Assembly: GCA_963811335.1 (NCBI GenBank)
Contig: CAWERB010000007.1
Coordinates: 1 to 64,000, forward strand
Source: Trebonia sp963811335
Lineage (GTDB): Bacteria; Actinomycetota; Actinomycetes; Streptosporangiales; Streptosporangiaceae
Length of the DNA stretch: 64,000 bases
Direction of reading: 5' to 3'
The position numbers were made by a program, and so were the translations under genes. Shown one piece after another: positions 29,473 to 39,410 of this stretch (position 1 is its first letter; the number at the start of each line of letters is the position of its first letter). The notes under the pieces are model-generated. The model had not been told where the DNA came from, ran no database searches, and saw nothing but the letters and a program-made list of their open reading frames with translations.

Positions 29473-30199
29473 CCCGCGGGCAACGGGCAGTCGTGGCCGA
29501 TGGTTGTGGCAACCATACGGTTATAGGGGGTTGCGGCAATGCCCCGTGTCGTTGCTGGCCGGGGCGGGTGCGGCGGTGTCATGGCATCCGTCCTGGGCGG
29601 CGCGGATCGCGATGGCCGCCCGGCCGGCCCACGGGCGGGGCGCAGTGGCGGTGAAAGGCGCCAGGCCGGCGCCGGGCATGACGGCCGGCCCGGCTGAGCG
29701 TCCCGCCGGCGACCTGCGCGCGGGCGGTTGCGGCCGGCTGGGCGTGCCTCAGGATGATGGTGGCGGGCGCCTCCGGCCGGCCGCGCGGTAACCTGGGCCG
29801 CCGGCCGCCTCAAGATCACGGTAACTTTTGTTTCCGCGGAACTTTTGTGCCTTATGAGTGTGCAGAAGTTCCGCGATCATGAAACCAGCGCTGCCCGGGC
29901 TATTGCCGGTGCCCGTTGTCGTGCTCGGCGGCACGGGTAACGAGATTTCCGGGCTGATCAGAGGTTGCAGGTAGCTTCGATCGTGAGGCGGCGGGTGAGG
30001 GCATGGGCGGGTCCACCCATAGGCGGCTGGTTGTCACACCATCCCCCGGCACCGGGTTTGCGGCCCCGGTGGCGCGAGGCCGCGGTGACAAACGGTGCTC
30101 CCAGGCGGGGTGGTGCTGGGCAGCGGCACCGCTCCCGCCGGGCGAAGGAGACCGGATTGGGTGGTTTCGGCGGAGCGGGCGGCGGGTGGATGATGAATT
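29473..30199. other. Intergenic region with a strong inverted repeat
   Basis: I see no convincing gene in these 727 bases; the open frames are GC-rich shadows with low-complexity proline, alanine or arginine content. The notable feature is an AT-richer patch (29815-29885) with a perfect 10-bp inverted repeat. The upstream region of the next gene (30150-30199) has GGAG-like sequence. Confidence 0.5.
29835..29875. repeat. Perfect 10-bp inverted repeat, 21-base loop
   Basis: CGCGGAACTT at 29835-29844 is the exact reverse complement of AAGTTCCGCG at 29866-29875. The arms flank an AT-rich loop inside an unusually AT-rich island. It could be a dispersed intergenic repeat, a structured RNA or a terminator; no second copy is seen in this window. 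Confidence 0.65.
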
Positions 30200-31360
30200 G
30201 TGCGCGATGACGACAGCACCCGCCGCCGGGCGCTAGACGAGGGCGATCAGGTCAGCTTTGGACCGCGGGGCCCGGATGGTCGCCGGCCATCGGGCCGGCT
30301 GCTGATCGCCTGCGGGGCCGTGCTGGCCGCGGCGGCCGCGACGCTGATCATCGGGCACGGGAACAACCCGCCGCGGGCTCGGCCGGCGAGCACGGGCGCG
30401 GTGAGCACGAGCGAGGCAGGCCCCCGTCTGCTGGGCGTGCGGGCCAGCTGGGAGCTATTCGGCTATGGCGATGGCCGGGTGGTGCGGATTCAGTTCGCCT
30501 CGGGCCGGATCACGCAGACGGCCGTCCCGGTGCAGAACATCGGAACGGCCTCGCTTGTCGTTGGCCCGCACGAGGCCATCATCAGCCACCTGGATATGGT
30601 GCCCGGTTACCTGGTGCCCGATGGCCGGCCCGCCCGCCCCCTTTCTGGTCCGCTTGGCAATGGCGGAATTGCGATCCCGGGGCCGCAGCCAGGGACAGCA
30701 TGGGTGCAAGCCAGCTTCCAGGCCACGTCGATGCCGCTGGTCCGGATGGACGGCACCGAGACCGGGGTGTCCCTGCGCCTGCCGACGGGCGTCACTTCGC
30801 AGGCGTTCCCGGAAGGCTATTCGCAGGCGACCTCGGACGGCCGGGGCGGTGTACTGGTCGGCGATTACACCGAAACGGGTGCCACGTACGACGACCTACG
30901 GCCCGGCGGCATCCAGCGGATCGCCGAAACGCTGGCCGCGGTCGGCCCGACCCGGTGGCTGGCCGTTGACTGCCCCACTGGCCATCGTTGCTCAAATATC
31001 ATCGTGGACACGGCGACCGGGGCACGGCACACACTGCCCGGCCCTTCGGCCGAGCCCCCACCCACGGCGGCGACCGGCGTCATCGCCCCCGACGGCTCCG
31101 CCGCGGCGATCTATCGGGCCAACGGCGACCGGCTAACCCTTCACCTGCTCAACCTGGCGTTGGGATCCGATCAGCAAATCCCGGTTTCCGTTGATGCGGA
31201 ATCGGTGGCCGACCAGAGGCTTGCCTGGTCACCCGATAGCCGGTGGCTGTTCGTCGTGACCGCGCAGGGCAAGCTGGCCGCGGTCGATGCCCGCACCGGG
31301 CACGTCGAAGGCCTCGGGGTCTCGCTCCCTCCGCTGCGCCTGATCGCCGTCCGGAACTAG
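30200..31360 (+). CDS. Membrane-anchored beta-propeller-like hypothetical protein
   Basis: This intact 386-residue protein has a short basic cytoplasmic start and one membrane helix (about residues 33-52, LLIACGAVLAAAAATLIIG). A proline/threonine-rich spacer and an extracytoplasmic domain of repeated beta segments follow. A WD40/TolB-like stretch (LAWSPDSRWLFVVTAQGKLAAVDARTG) lies near the end, suggesting a propeller. I do not recognise a specific family. The GTG start lies within a tight GTGCGCGATGAC context; an ATG three codons on is out of frame. The gene ends convergent to the ligase gene. Confidence 0.7.
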   Translation: MRDDDSTRRRALDEGDQVSFGPRGPDGRRPSGRLLIACGAVLAAAAATLIIGHGNNPPRARPASTGAVSTSEAGPRLLGVRASWELFGYGDGRVVRIQFASGRITQTAVPVQNIGTASLVVGPHEAIISHLDMVPGYLVPDGRPARPLSGPLGNGGIAIPGPQPGTAWVQASFQATSMPLVRMDGTETGVSLRLPTGVTSQAFPEGYSQATSDGRGGVLVGDYTETGATYDDLRPGGIQRIAETLAAVGPTRWLAVDCPTGHRCSNIIVDTATGARHTLPGPSAEPPPTAATGVIAPDGSAAAIYRANGDRLTLHLLNLALGSDQQIPVSVDAESVADQRLAWSPDSRWLFVVTAQGKLAAVDARTGHVEGLGVSLPPLRLIAVRN

Positions 31361-31406
31361 CGAGCGGGTGTGACACGCCCTCGTTCTGATGAATGAATCT
31401 GGTTTT

Positions 31407-33018
31407 TCAGATTTGGCGGGCGCGGCCTGCCCAGTACGGGTCGCGGAGGCGGCGCTTGTAGAGCTTGCCGTTGGGGTCGCGGGGCAGTTCCGCGACGTAG
31501 TCGATGGTCCGCGGCAGCTTGAACCGGGCGATGCGGCCGTCGAGGAAGGCCAGCAGTTCCGCGGTCAGGTCCGGTCCGGCCTGGCGGCCGTCGGCGGGCT
31601 GGACGACGGCCTTGATCTCCTCGCCCCATTCCTCGTGCGGTATGCCGAACACGGCCACGTCGGCGACCGCCGGGTGGCAGGACAGCTCGGCCTCGATCTC
31701 CGCCGGGTAGATGTTGACCCCGCCGGAGATGATCACGTCTGCCCTTGCGGTCGCAGAGGTAGAGGTAGCCGTCGGCGTCGAGGTAGCCGATGTCGCCGAC
31801 GGTGAACATGCCGTTGCGCGCGAGGCGAGCGTCTTGTCCCTGTCCTTGTGATAGTCGAAGGTAGAGGTGCCCATCCGCAGGTAGACGAGGCCCTCTCCGC
31901 CGGCGGGCACGTCGTCGCCGTGCTCGTCGAGTATCGCGACCTCCGAGCCGAGCCAGGGCCTGCCGACCGAGCCCGGCCGCTCCAGCCACTCCGCCGCGGT
32001 GATGCCGGTGCCGCCGCCCTCGGTGGCCGCGTAGTACTCGGTGATCACCGGCCCCCACCAGTCGATCATCTTCCGCTTGACTTCCTGCGGGCACGGCGCG
32101 GCGCTGTGGATCGCGGCGCGCATGGAGCTGACGTCGTAGCGGACCGGACCTGCTCGGGCAGCGCGAGCAGCCGCCGGAACTGCGTCGGCACCATGTGCGT
32201 GTGGGTCACCCGGTGCCGCTCGATGAGCGCCAGCGTGGTCTCCGGGTCGAAGCCGTCCATCAGCACGACCGGGTGGCCGAGTTGGAGGGAGATCGTCGCG
32301 AAGTTCAGCACCGCCGTGTGGTACAGCGGTGAGCAGCACAGGTGCACGTGGCCGTCGAACGGCTTCAGGCCGAACAGGCCGAAGAACCAGGCGCTCGCGG
32401 CCGGGACGGTGTCCGGGTCCTCGCCGGTCAGCGCGCGCCGCACGCCCTTGGGGCGGCCCGAGGTGCCCGACGTGTAGACCATGGGGGCGCCCGCGGTGCG
32501 CTCGTCCGGGCGGCCCGGCGCCGTCCGCGCCCAGCTCGGTCTAGCGGGGTGAACCCGGGACCGTCGCCGACCGCGAACCTGGCGTCGGGGGCGATCTCGG
32601 CCTGGTCGGCCGCCGCGATCGCGACGGCGGCGAACCGCTCGTCCGCCACGAACGCGGCCGCGCCGCTGTCGGCGAGTATGTAGGCGACCTCGGCGGCGGC
32701 CAGGTGCCAGTTGACCGGGACCACGTAAAGCCCGGTCTCCATCGCGGCGAAGAACAGCGCGAGGGCCGCAGAGCCGTTCGGCAGCATCCCGGCCACGCAG
32801 TCGCCTGGGCGCAGGCCGAGCGCCCGCAGGCCCCGGCCGATCTGGTCGGCCCGGCCGGCCAGTTCCGCGTAGCTGACGACCGTGCCGTCCGGCTCGATCA
32901 CCGCCGGGCGGTCCGGTGCCTGCGCCGCGATGGTCCACAGGCCGATCGTGTCGGTCACGGGGCTGCCGGTCACGGGGCTGTCGGTCACGGGGCTGCCGGT
33001 CACGGGGCTGTCGGTCAC
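31407..33018 (-). CDS. Acyl-CoA ligase of the ANL superfamily in a KstR island (multiply frame-disrupted)
   Basis: This CoA ligase of about 535 residues probably acts on a steroid acid or a long-chain acid. The N-terminal part includes RPAVIEPDGTVVSYAELAGR. The P-loop is MVYTSGTSGRPKGV, followed by CSPLYHTAVLNFATI, EYYAATEGGGTG, FTVGDIGYLDADGYLYLCDR, the hinge GGVNIYPAEIEAELSCHP and A10 RDPNGKLYKRRLRD. Frame changes lie near 32530, 32145, 31830 and 31745, with intact motifs between them. Five in-frame GTG codons spaced by 15 bases form a tandem repeat at the start. The gene is divergent from the DUF35-ltp operon across two KstR boxes, so KstR control is likely. It is not FadD17-like; the substrate is unassigned. 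Confidence 0.82.
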
Positions 33019-33021
33019 GGG
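32949..33021. repeat. 5 x 15-bp tandem repeat carrying five possible GTG starts
   Basis: The unit GGTCACGGGGCTGYC recurs with period 15 (30 bp if the alternating T/C is counted). On the minus strand each unit contains GTG-ACC in frame with the ligase, at 32958, 32973, 32988, 33003 and 33018. Confidence 0.85.
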
Positions 33022-33029
33022 ACCCAATT

Positions 33030-33043
33030 TAGAACGTGTTCTA
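33030..33043. promoter_or_regulatory. KstR-type operator proximal to the acyl-CoA ligase
   Basis: TAGAACGTGTTCTA is a perfect palindromic KstR site, 11 bases upstream of the first candidate GTG of the minus-strand ligase. Confidence 0.87.
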
Positions 33044-33063
33044 AGTCGGGACAAGCCATGAAC

Positions 33064-33077
33064 TGCAACACGTTCTA
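33064..33077. promoter_or_regulatory. KstR-type operator proximal to the DUF35-ltp operon
   Basis: TGCAACACGTTCTA fits TnnAACnnGTTnnA fully and lies 10 bases upstream of the GTG of the tandem-DUF35 gene. Centre-to-centre spacing to the other box is 34 bp, so two dimers can bind side by side. Confidence 0.85.
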
Positions 33078-33087
33078 CAATGAGCCG

Positions 33088-34087
33088 GTGACAGATACCC
33101 CGCTGCGGGCGCCGATGGAGATCGCGTTCGACTACACGCGGTCGCTCGGGCCGGTGCTCGGCCAGTTCATGACCGCGCTCAAGGAGCGGCGCGTCCTCGG
33201 GGCGCGCGGCGCGGACGGCACCGTGCACGCGCCGCCGTTCGAGTATGACCCGGTGACGTCACCTGGCCGCCGCGGGAACTGGTCGCGGTCGGGCCGGCCG
33301 GGACCGTGCTGACCTGGACGTGGCTGGACAGGCCGCTGCCCGGGCAGCCGCTCGACCGCCCGTTCGGCTGGGCGCTCATCCGGCTGGACGGCGCGGACAC
33401 CGCGATGCTGCACGCGGTGGACGCCGGGTCCGCCGCCGCGATGCGGACCGGGATGCGGGTGCGGCCGCGCTGGGCAGGCGAGCGGATGGGCAGCATCAGG
33501 GACATCGAGTGCTTCGAGCCATGCGATGCGGATGAGGCGGCTGAGGTCGGCTGCGGCTCGAGGTTCTCGGGGAGCTCGGAGGTCTCTTGGGGAGCCGGGC
33601 GCCGCTGCGGTGACGATGACGGTCACCCCGGTGCGGCTGCGCTATGAGCACACCGCTTCGCCCGGGGAGAGCACCTACCTGCGCGGGCTGGCCGAAGGCC
33701 GGCTGACCGGGCGGCGGTGCCCCGCGTGCGGGAAGGTGTACACCCCGTCGCGTGGCACCTGCCCGGTCGACGGCGTGCCCGCCGACGAGGAGGTGGAACT
33801 GCCGGACACGGGGACCGTCACCACCTTCTCCATCGTGAACGTGGCCTACCCCGGCCAGCAGGTCAAGCCGCCGTACGTGGCGGCGGCGGTGCTGCTCGAC
33901 GGGGCGGACATCGCCTTCCAGCACCTCATACTCGGCTGCGAGCCCGGCGAGGTGCGGATCGGCATGCGGGTGCGCGCGGTGTGGCGCCCGCGCGACGGAA
34001 TGGGCCACGACGGCCGCGACCATCAGCCACTTCGCGCCGACCGGCGAGCCGGACGCCCCCTACGAGACCTATGCGAGGCACATTTGA
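33088..34087 (+). CDS. Tandem DUF35/OB-fold protein, Rv3521-like (frame-disrupted)
   Basis: This protein of about 330 residues carries two acyl-CoA-associated OB-fold (DUF35) domains. It resembles the mycobacterial protein encoded before ltp4 and ltp3. The start is VTDTPLRAPMEIAFDYTRSL. Domain 1 continues TWTWLDRPLPGQPLDRPFGWA and ALIRLDGADTAMLHAVDAGS. Domain 2 begins MTVTPVRLRYEHTASPGEST and has a rubredoxin-like knuckle (CPACGKVYTPSRGTCPVDG) with three Cys and an Asp instead of the fourth. Domain 1 has no Cys pairs. Frame changes lie near 33265, 33600 and 34000. DUF35 proteins often bind thiolase-like aldolases, consistent with Ltp4 and Ltp3 downstream. The stop overlaps the next start (TTGA). 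Confidence 0.85.
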
Positions 34088-35133
34088 CCGAGGTCGCCGT
34101 CATCGGCTTCGCCCAGTCGCCCTGCCGGGTTCGCGAGGACGCGACCACCGGCGGGGTGGAGATGCTCGTGCCGATCTTCGCGGAGGTGTACGCCGCTACC
34201 GGACTGACCAAGGGCGACATCGGGTTCTGGTGCTCGGGGTCGTCTGACTACCTGGCCGGGCGGGCGTTCTCCTTCGTGCAGGCGGTGGACGCGATCGGCG
34301 CCGTGCCGCCGATCATGGAATCGCACGTCGAGATGGACGGCGCCTGGGCGCTTTACGAGGCGTGGGTGAAGATCATGTCAGGCGAGGCGGAGATCGCGCT
34401 CGCGTACGGGTTCGGCAAGTCATCCGGGGCCGAGCTGCGGCGGGTGCTCGCGCTGCAACTCGACCCGTACCTGGTCGCCCCGCTGTGGCCGGACGCGGTG
34501 TCGGTCGCGGCGCTGCAGGCGCGGCTCGGCATCGAGGCCGGGCTGTGGACGGAGAAGGACATGGCGCAGGTCGCGGCGCGCTGCCGGGCCGCCGCGGTTT
34601 CGAACCCGGCCGCGCAGGTGTCCGGTGACGCGGCAGTTGAGGATCTGCTCGGTGCGCCCTACGTCGCCGACCCGCTGCGGGCGCACGACTGCGCGCCGGT
34701 CGGCGACGGCGCCGCGGTCGTCATCCTCGCCGCCGGCGCGCGGGCGCGCGAGCTGTGCGAGCGGCCGGCCTGGATCACGTCGTTCACGCACCGGATCGAG
34801 TCGGGGTCGCTCGGCGCCAGGGACCTGCTGAGCGTCGGCGCCGGCCTCGGCCTCGACCGGCCGCGGGCCGCCTGTTCAGGTCGCCGAGTTGCACGCGCCG
34901 TTCACCCACCAGGAGATCTTGCTGCGCCGGGCGCTGGGCCTTGACGGCGAGACCGAGGTCAACCCGTCGGGCGGCGCGCTGTGCGGCAACCCGATGTTCG
35001 CCGCGGGGCTCGCCCGGATCGGCTGCGCGGCGCGAGGCGATCATGTCCGGGCACGCGTCATCCGCGCCCTGGGGCACGCGACCAGCGGGCCCGCGCTGCA
35101 GCAGAACCTGGTCTGCCCCATGGAGGCACGGTG

Positions 35134-35134
<1 letters not shown>
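34084..35134 (+). CDS. ltp4: Lipid-transfer thiolase-like protein, Ltp4-type (frame-disrupted)
   Basis: This is a thiolase-fold acyl-CoA aldolase/lyase candidate of about 350 residues from the SCP2-thiolase group. The start TTG overlaps the DUF35 stop. Features are VIGFAQSPCRVREDATTGG, FWCSGSSDYLAGRAFSF, AIGAVPPIMESHVEMDGAWA, HDCAPVGDGAAVVILAAG, HAPFTHQEILLRRALGL, and the C-terminal VNPSGGALCGNPMFAAGL and LGHATSGPALQQNLVCPME. Frame changes occur near 34870 and as a compensating pair around 35036-35090. The order DUF35, ltp4, ltp3 equals that near the mycobacterial cholesterol genes. In related systems, such proteins with DUF35 partners do retro-aldol cleavage of side-chain intermediates. Confidence 0.85.
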
Positions 35135-36320
<1,186 letters not shown>

Positions 36321-36323
<3 letters not shown>

Positions 36324-36771
36324 CCTGGCGGCGTCCGGCTTGCCGAGGATGACCAGGTTCGCCGCGTAGCAGAGCATGGCGACGGCGGTCAGCACCGCCA
36401 TGCCGAGCGACGCGCCGTTGCTGCCGTCCTTGGCGAAGGCGGAGCCGGCGCCGAAGGCGCCGAGTATCACCAGCAGGCCGATGACGGTGGTCGCGACGGA
36501 CGGCCGTGTGCCGCGCCTGTACCGCCCGCACAACCAGCATGACGGCGGCGATGACCAGCAGGATGCCCATGATCACGTGGATCGCGAGCAGCGGGCTTGA
36601 GAACATGCCGACGGACTTGCCGCTGGCCGGCGCGGTCCCGTACAGGCTGTAGGCGGTGCCGAGCACGAACTGGATAACCAGCATCGTCAGCGCGCCGAAG
36701 CTGGCCATGCGGATGCGGTTGGCCGCCTTCGGTGCTAGCGCGAAGGGAGTGTCCACGGTGGAGGTTGACAT
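36321..36771 (-). CDS. Four-helix membrane protein (frame-disrupted)
   Basis: This integral membrane protein of about 149 residues starts MSTSTVDTPFALAPKAANRI. Helices are MASFGALTMLVIQFVLGTAY, HVIMGILLVIAAVMLVV, VATTVIGLLVILGAFGAGSAF and LGMAVLTAVAMLCYAANLVI. One frame change near 36525 splits helix two from helix three. The family is not identified. It is convergent with ltp3. The 15 bases right upstream of the ATG contain the imperfect palindrome ACTACACCGTATAGT (36775-36789), a possible TetR-type operator. Confidence 0.65.
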
Positions 36772-36855
36772 GTACTACACCGTATAGTGCGCGCCGGCCC
36801 CGGGAGCGGGCAGGTGGAGCGAAAAGCAGGCGAGCTAACGCCGCGGCCGACCTCG

Positions 36856-38595
36856 TCAGCCAGCGGGCACCGTCCAGTGCTGGTTGGCGGTGTTGTTGCA
36901 CTTCCAGACCTGCAGCTGGGTGCCGTTGGTCGTGCTGAAGCCCTTGTCGTCCAGGCACAGGCCGTTGAACTTGTTCACGAACTCACCGTTGGCCAGCCAG
37001 GTCCACTGGTTCGTGCGGCCGGTACAGCTCGAAAGCTGCACCTTAGTCCCGTTCCTGGTACCGGAATTGGCGACGTCGAGGCACTTGCCGCGGGTCTGCA
37101 ACCGCCCGCTGGCGGTGTACGTCCAGGTCTGCGACGCGCCGCCGTTGCAGGTCCAGATCTGGATCTTGTTGCCGTTGACGGCGGAATTCCCCCGGTTGTC
37201 GACGCACTTGCCCTTGTACCCCTTGATCGCGCCGGACACCGTCCGCTCGTACGCGCCGATGTCGCATCCGGCGCCCTGGGGCCTCGGGATGCCGCGCTGG
37301 TCAGCGGGGCCGGCGCAGCCGCCCGTGCGCGGGGGAACGGCGTTGAGCGCGGGGCTGCCGGACGGCAGCGCCATCGTCGCGGTCGGACCGCCGTTCGCCG
37401 CGAGCGCGCCGAGGTGCGGGTTGGCGCTGTTCTTCGAGTGGTTGGCGGTCAGGAAGCCGCACGAGGTGCCGCTGTCGACGTTGTAGCCGCCGTCGGTGAA
37501 CGGCGCGCTGCCGGAGCAGTTGGCGCCGCTTATGCCGCCGGACACGATGCTCGCCGTCACGGTGAACGTGGACGCCTGGGCCAGCGCCGCCGCGCTGCGT
37601 CCCCGCAGCGCGGGGTTGAAGACGGGCCCGGTCACCGACGCCGGCGCGACCGGGTCGTTATGCAGGTTGGCGCCGAACTGCGAGGTGTTGTTCGCCACCG
37701 TCGAGTAAGTGACGGTCATCGCGCCGAAGTTCTGCAGCGCTCCGCCGCCATTGGCGCCCGCCGTATTGCCCACGAACGTACTGTCGGTGATGTTCACGGT
37801 GGCGTCGTTGTCGATCGCGCCGCCGCCCGGCCCGCTGTTCGCGCTGAACGTGTCGCCGGCGATCTTGGTCGTCCCGACCGCGGTGACCAGGGCGCCGCCG
37901 CCGAACAAGGTCGCCCGGTTGCGGGTGAACGTGCTGTTGGTGATGCTGGTAGCCGACTGGGTGAAGATCCCGCCGCCTTCCTGCGCGGTGTTGCCGGTGA
38001 ACGTGCTGCGGTCAACGGTCAGCGTGGCGCCGCTGTTGTCGCTGCTGATCGCGCCGCCCGACGTGCCGGTCGCGGCCGGGGACTGATTGCCGGAGAACGT
38101 GACGCCCGAGACGCGCACCGTGCCCAGGCTGAAGATCGCGCCGCCGCCGTTGGTTCCGTCATCGGCGAAGCCGTTGCTCAGCGTGAGGCCGTTCAGCGTC
38201 AGGCTGCCGCCCGTGGCGACGGTGAACAGGCGGAACGCCGGCACCGGCGCGCTGGAGGTCGCCGCCCGCCGGGCGATGGTGGCGCCGTTGCCGTTGACCA
38301 CGACTTTCCCGGTGATGGCCGGCAGCCCGGTCGGGCCGTCCGTGGCGTTGTCCTGCGCCGCGAGCGTGATCTTGCACCCGCTGGGCAGCGTGATCGTGCC
38401 GCCTGAGGTATTGGCCGCGGTGATCGCCGACTTCAGGGCCCCCACCGTGCACGGCGTCGTCGGCGCCGCGCCGGCGGCGCCGCTGGCCGCGCTCGCCACG
38501 CTGGCCGTAAGCAGGCCGCCGGGCACCGCCGTCCCCAGGACGGCGGCCGCGGCGATACTCCATGTTCGCCTGGTGCCCCTGCTGCTGGAAGTCAC
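36856..38595 (-). CDS. Secreted beta-helix protein with ricin-type lectin domain
   Basis: This intact 579-residue exported protein starts at GTG with GGAGG five bases upstream, and its signal peptide ends near ASVASAASG. A right-handed beta-helix made of repeated STFTGNTAQEGGGI and STFVGNTAGANGGG units covers about residues 60-400. It ends in the choice-of-anchor-like GIPRPQGAGCDIGAYER motif. The C-terminal 130 residues form a CBM13/ricin B-lectin with QxW signatures (QTWTYTASGRLQ, NQHWTVPAG). It likely binds cell-wall or plant polysaccharide outside the cell; catalytic activity is not evident. A strong inverted repeat lies upstream. Confidence 0.85.
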   Translation of the reverse strand: MTSSSRGTRRTWSIAAAAVLGTAVPGGLLTASVASAASGAAGAAPTTPCTVGALKSAITAANTSGGTITLPSGCKITLAAQDNATDGPTGLPAITGKVVVNGNGATIARRAATSSAPVPAFRLFTVATGGSLTLNGLTLSNGFADDGTNGGGAIFSLGTVRVSGVTFSGNQSPAATGTSGGAISSDNSGATLTVDRSTFTGNTAQEGGGIFTQSATSITNSTFTRNRATLFGGGALVTAVGTTKIAGDTFSANSGPGGGAIDNDATVNITDSTFVGNTAGANGGGALQNFGAMTVTYSTVANNTSQFGANLHNDPVAPASVTGPVFNPALRGRSAAALAQASTFTVTASIVSGGISGANCSGSAPFTDGGYNVDSGTSCGFLTANHSKNSANPHLGALAANGGPTATMALPSGSPALNAVPPRTGGCAGPADQRGIPRPQGAGCDIGAYERTVSGAIKGYKGKCVDNRGNSAVNGNKIQIWTCNGGASQTWTYTASGRLQTRGKCLDVANSGTRNGTKVQLSSCTGRTNQWTWLANGEFVNKFNGLCLDDKGFSTTNGTQLQVWKCNNTANQHWTVPAG

Positions 38596-38915
38596 AATTC
38601 CTCCGCGTGCGTTCCCGTGCGGGCCTGTGGGTACGCCTCCGGGCCATCCACTATTACGCCAGTCAAACTAGCGCGACTTGACGTAATAGTGAATGCATAT
38701 GACCCAGGCCGCGTCGCCAGCGGTGTGAGATGCGGGTTCCGCGGGGAGTCAGCCGCGTCCGTTCGGGATAAAGCTGGGCAGCAACCGGGGCGGATAAGGA
38801 GGCAGCGTAGCTGCCTGATCCGCTGCCCGCCGAGATCAATGCGGTCCCGGGCAGCCACTCATGATCTGCGGTGACCGCCGTCAAGCCAGATGCTGTGCAC
38901 CGCCGTTGACCCGGC
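38596..38915. other. Intergenic region upstream of the beta-helix gene
   Basis: No gene is supported. The region is less GC-rich near 38645-38705, where a 10-bp inverted repeat lies at the likely promoter of the beta-helix gene. The rest, up to the stop of the next minus-strand gene at 38916, shows nothing recognisable. Confidence 0.5.
38649..38691. promoter_or_regulatory. Inverted repeat upstream of the beta-helix gene
   Basis: CACTATTACG at 38649-38658 is the exact reverse complement of CGTAATAGTG at 38682-38691. An inner GTCAA/TTGAC pair adds further symmetry. It lies 54-96 bases upstream of the start, in a promoter-like AT-richer patch, so it may be an operator for an unknown regulator. 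Confidence 0.6.
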
Positions 38916-39320
38916 TCACCCGGCCCTGCGCGACGGGGACTCAGCGGCGGGCGAGACCCCGAAGGCGCGGACTGAGGGGAGCAGCAGCCCGGCGATCCCG
39001 GCGAGGAAGAGGGCCGCTCCCGCGAAGTACTGCCACACGGGTGCCCCGCTCAGGCTGACCAGGTACCCGGCCACGGCGGCCGCGGTCCACAGGGCCTGGA
39101 TGACAATCGCGGCGAGCGCTTGGACTCGGCCACGGGAAAGCAGCACCGCGGTGACGATCTCCGCCCCGCCGAGTAGGGTGCCTGCCACGGCGAGGCCCAG
39201 CGTTGCCACGAGCCTGGTGTCCGGCCCTCGCCCGATGAAGACTAGCCAGCCAGCAAGCAGGAGGTACAGGCCCTGCAGCCACAGCAGGGTGCGCACGTAG
39301 GCAAGGACGGCCTTGCGCAT
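38916..39320 (-). CDS. Four-helix membrane protein next to the RHS giant
   Basis: This intact protein of 134 residues starts MRKAVLAYVRTLLWLQGLY. Four hydrophobic helices cover nearly the whole length (YLLLAGWLVFIG, LGLAVAGTLLGGAEIVTAVL, ALAAIVIQALWTAAAVAGYL, FAGAALFLAGIAGLLLPSV). It begins about 90 bases downstream of the RHS gene stop on the same strand. No family is recognised. Position makes it a candidate immunity or accessory protein, but its type is common in actinobacteria and the link is only inference. Confidence 0.65.
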   Translation of the reverse strand: MRKAVLAYVRTLLWLQGLYLLLAGWLVFIGRGPDTRLVATLGLAVAGTLLGGAEIVTAVLLSRGRVQALAAIVIQALWTAAAVAGYLVSLSGAPVWQYFAGAALFLAGIAGLLLPSVRAFGVSPAAESPSRRAG

Positions 39321-39410
39321 CGGGATCTTCCTGTTCCGGCCCGGCTGTGGGCAGCGGGCCGTGTCGTCGGCGGGCTGCCGCAAGGCAGCCCGATCGCTGT
39401 GAAGGGTGGG

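Noticed and set aside
29151..29819. 222-codon minus-strand frame near echA19
   Set aside because: It overlaps echA19 antisense and continues into low-complexity sequence with no motif or ribosome site.
32949..33021. CRISPR-like regular repeat
   Set aside because: The 15-bp units are contiguous without spacers and code in frame; it is a coding minisatellite.
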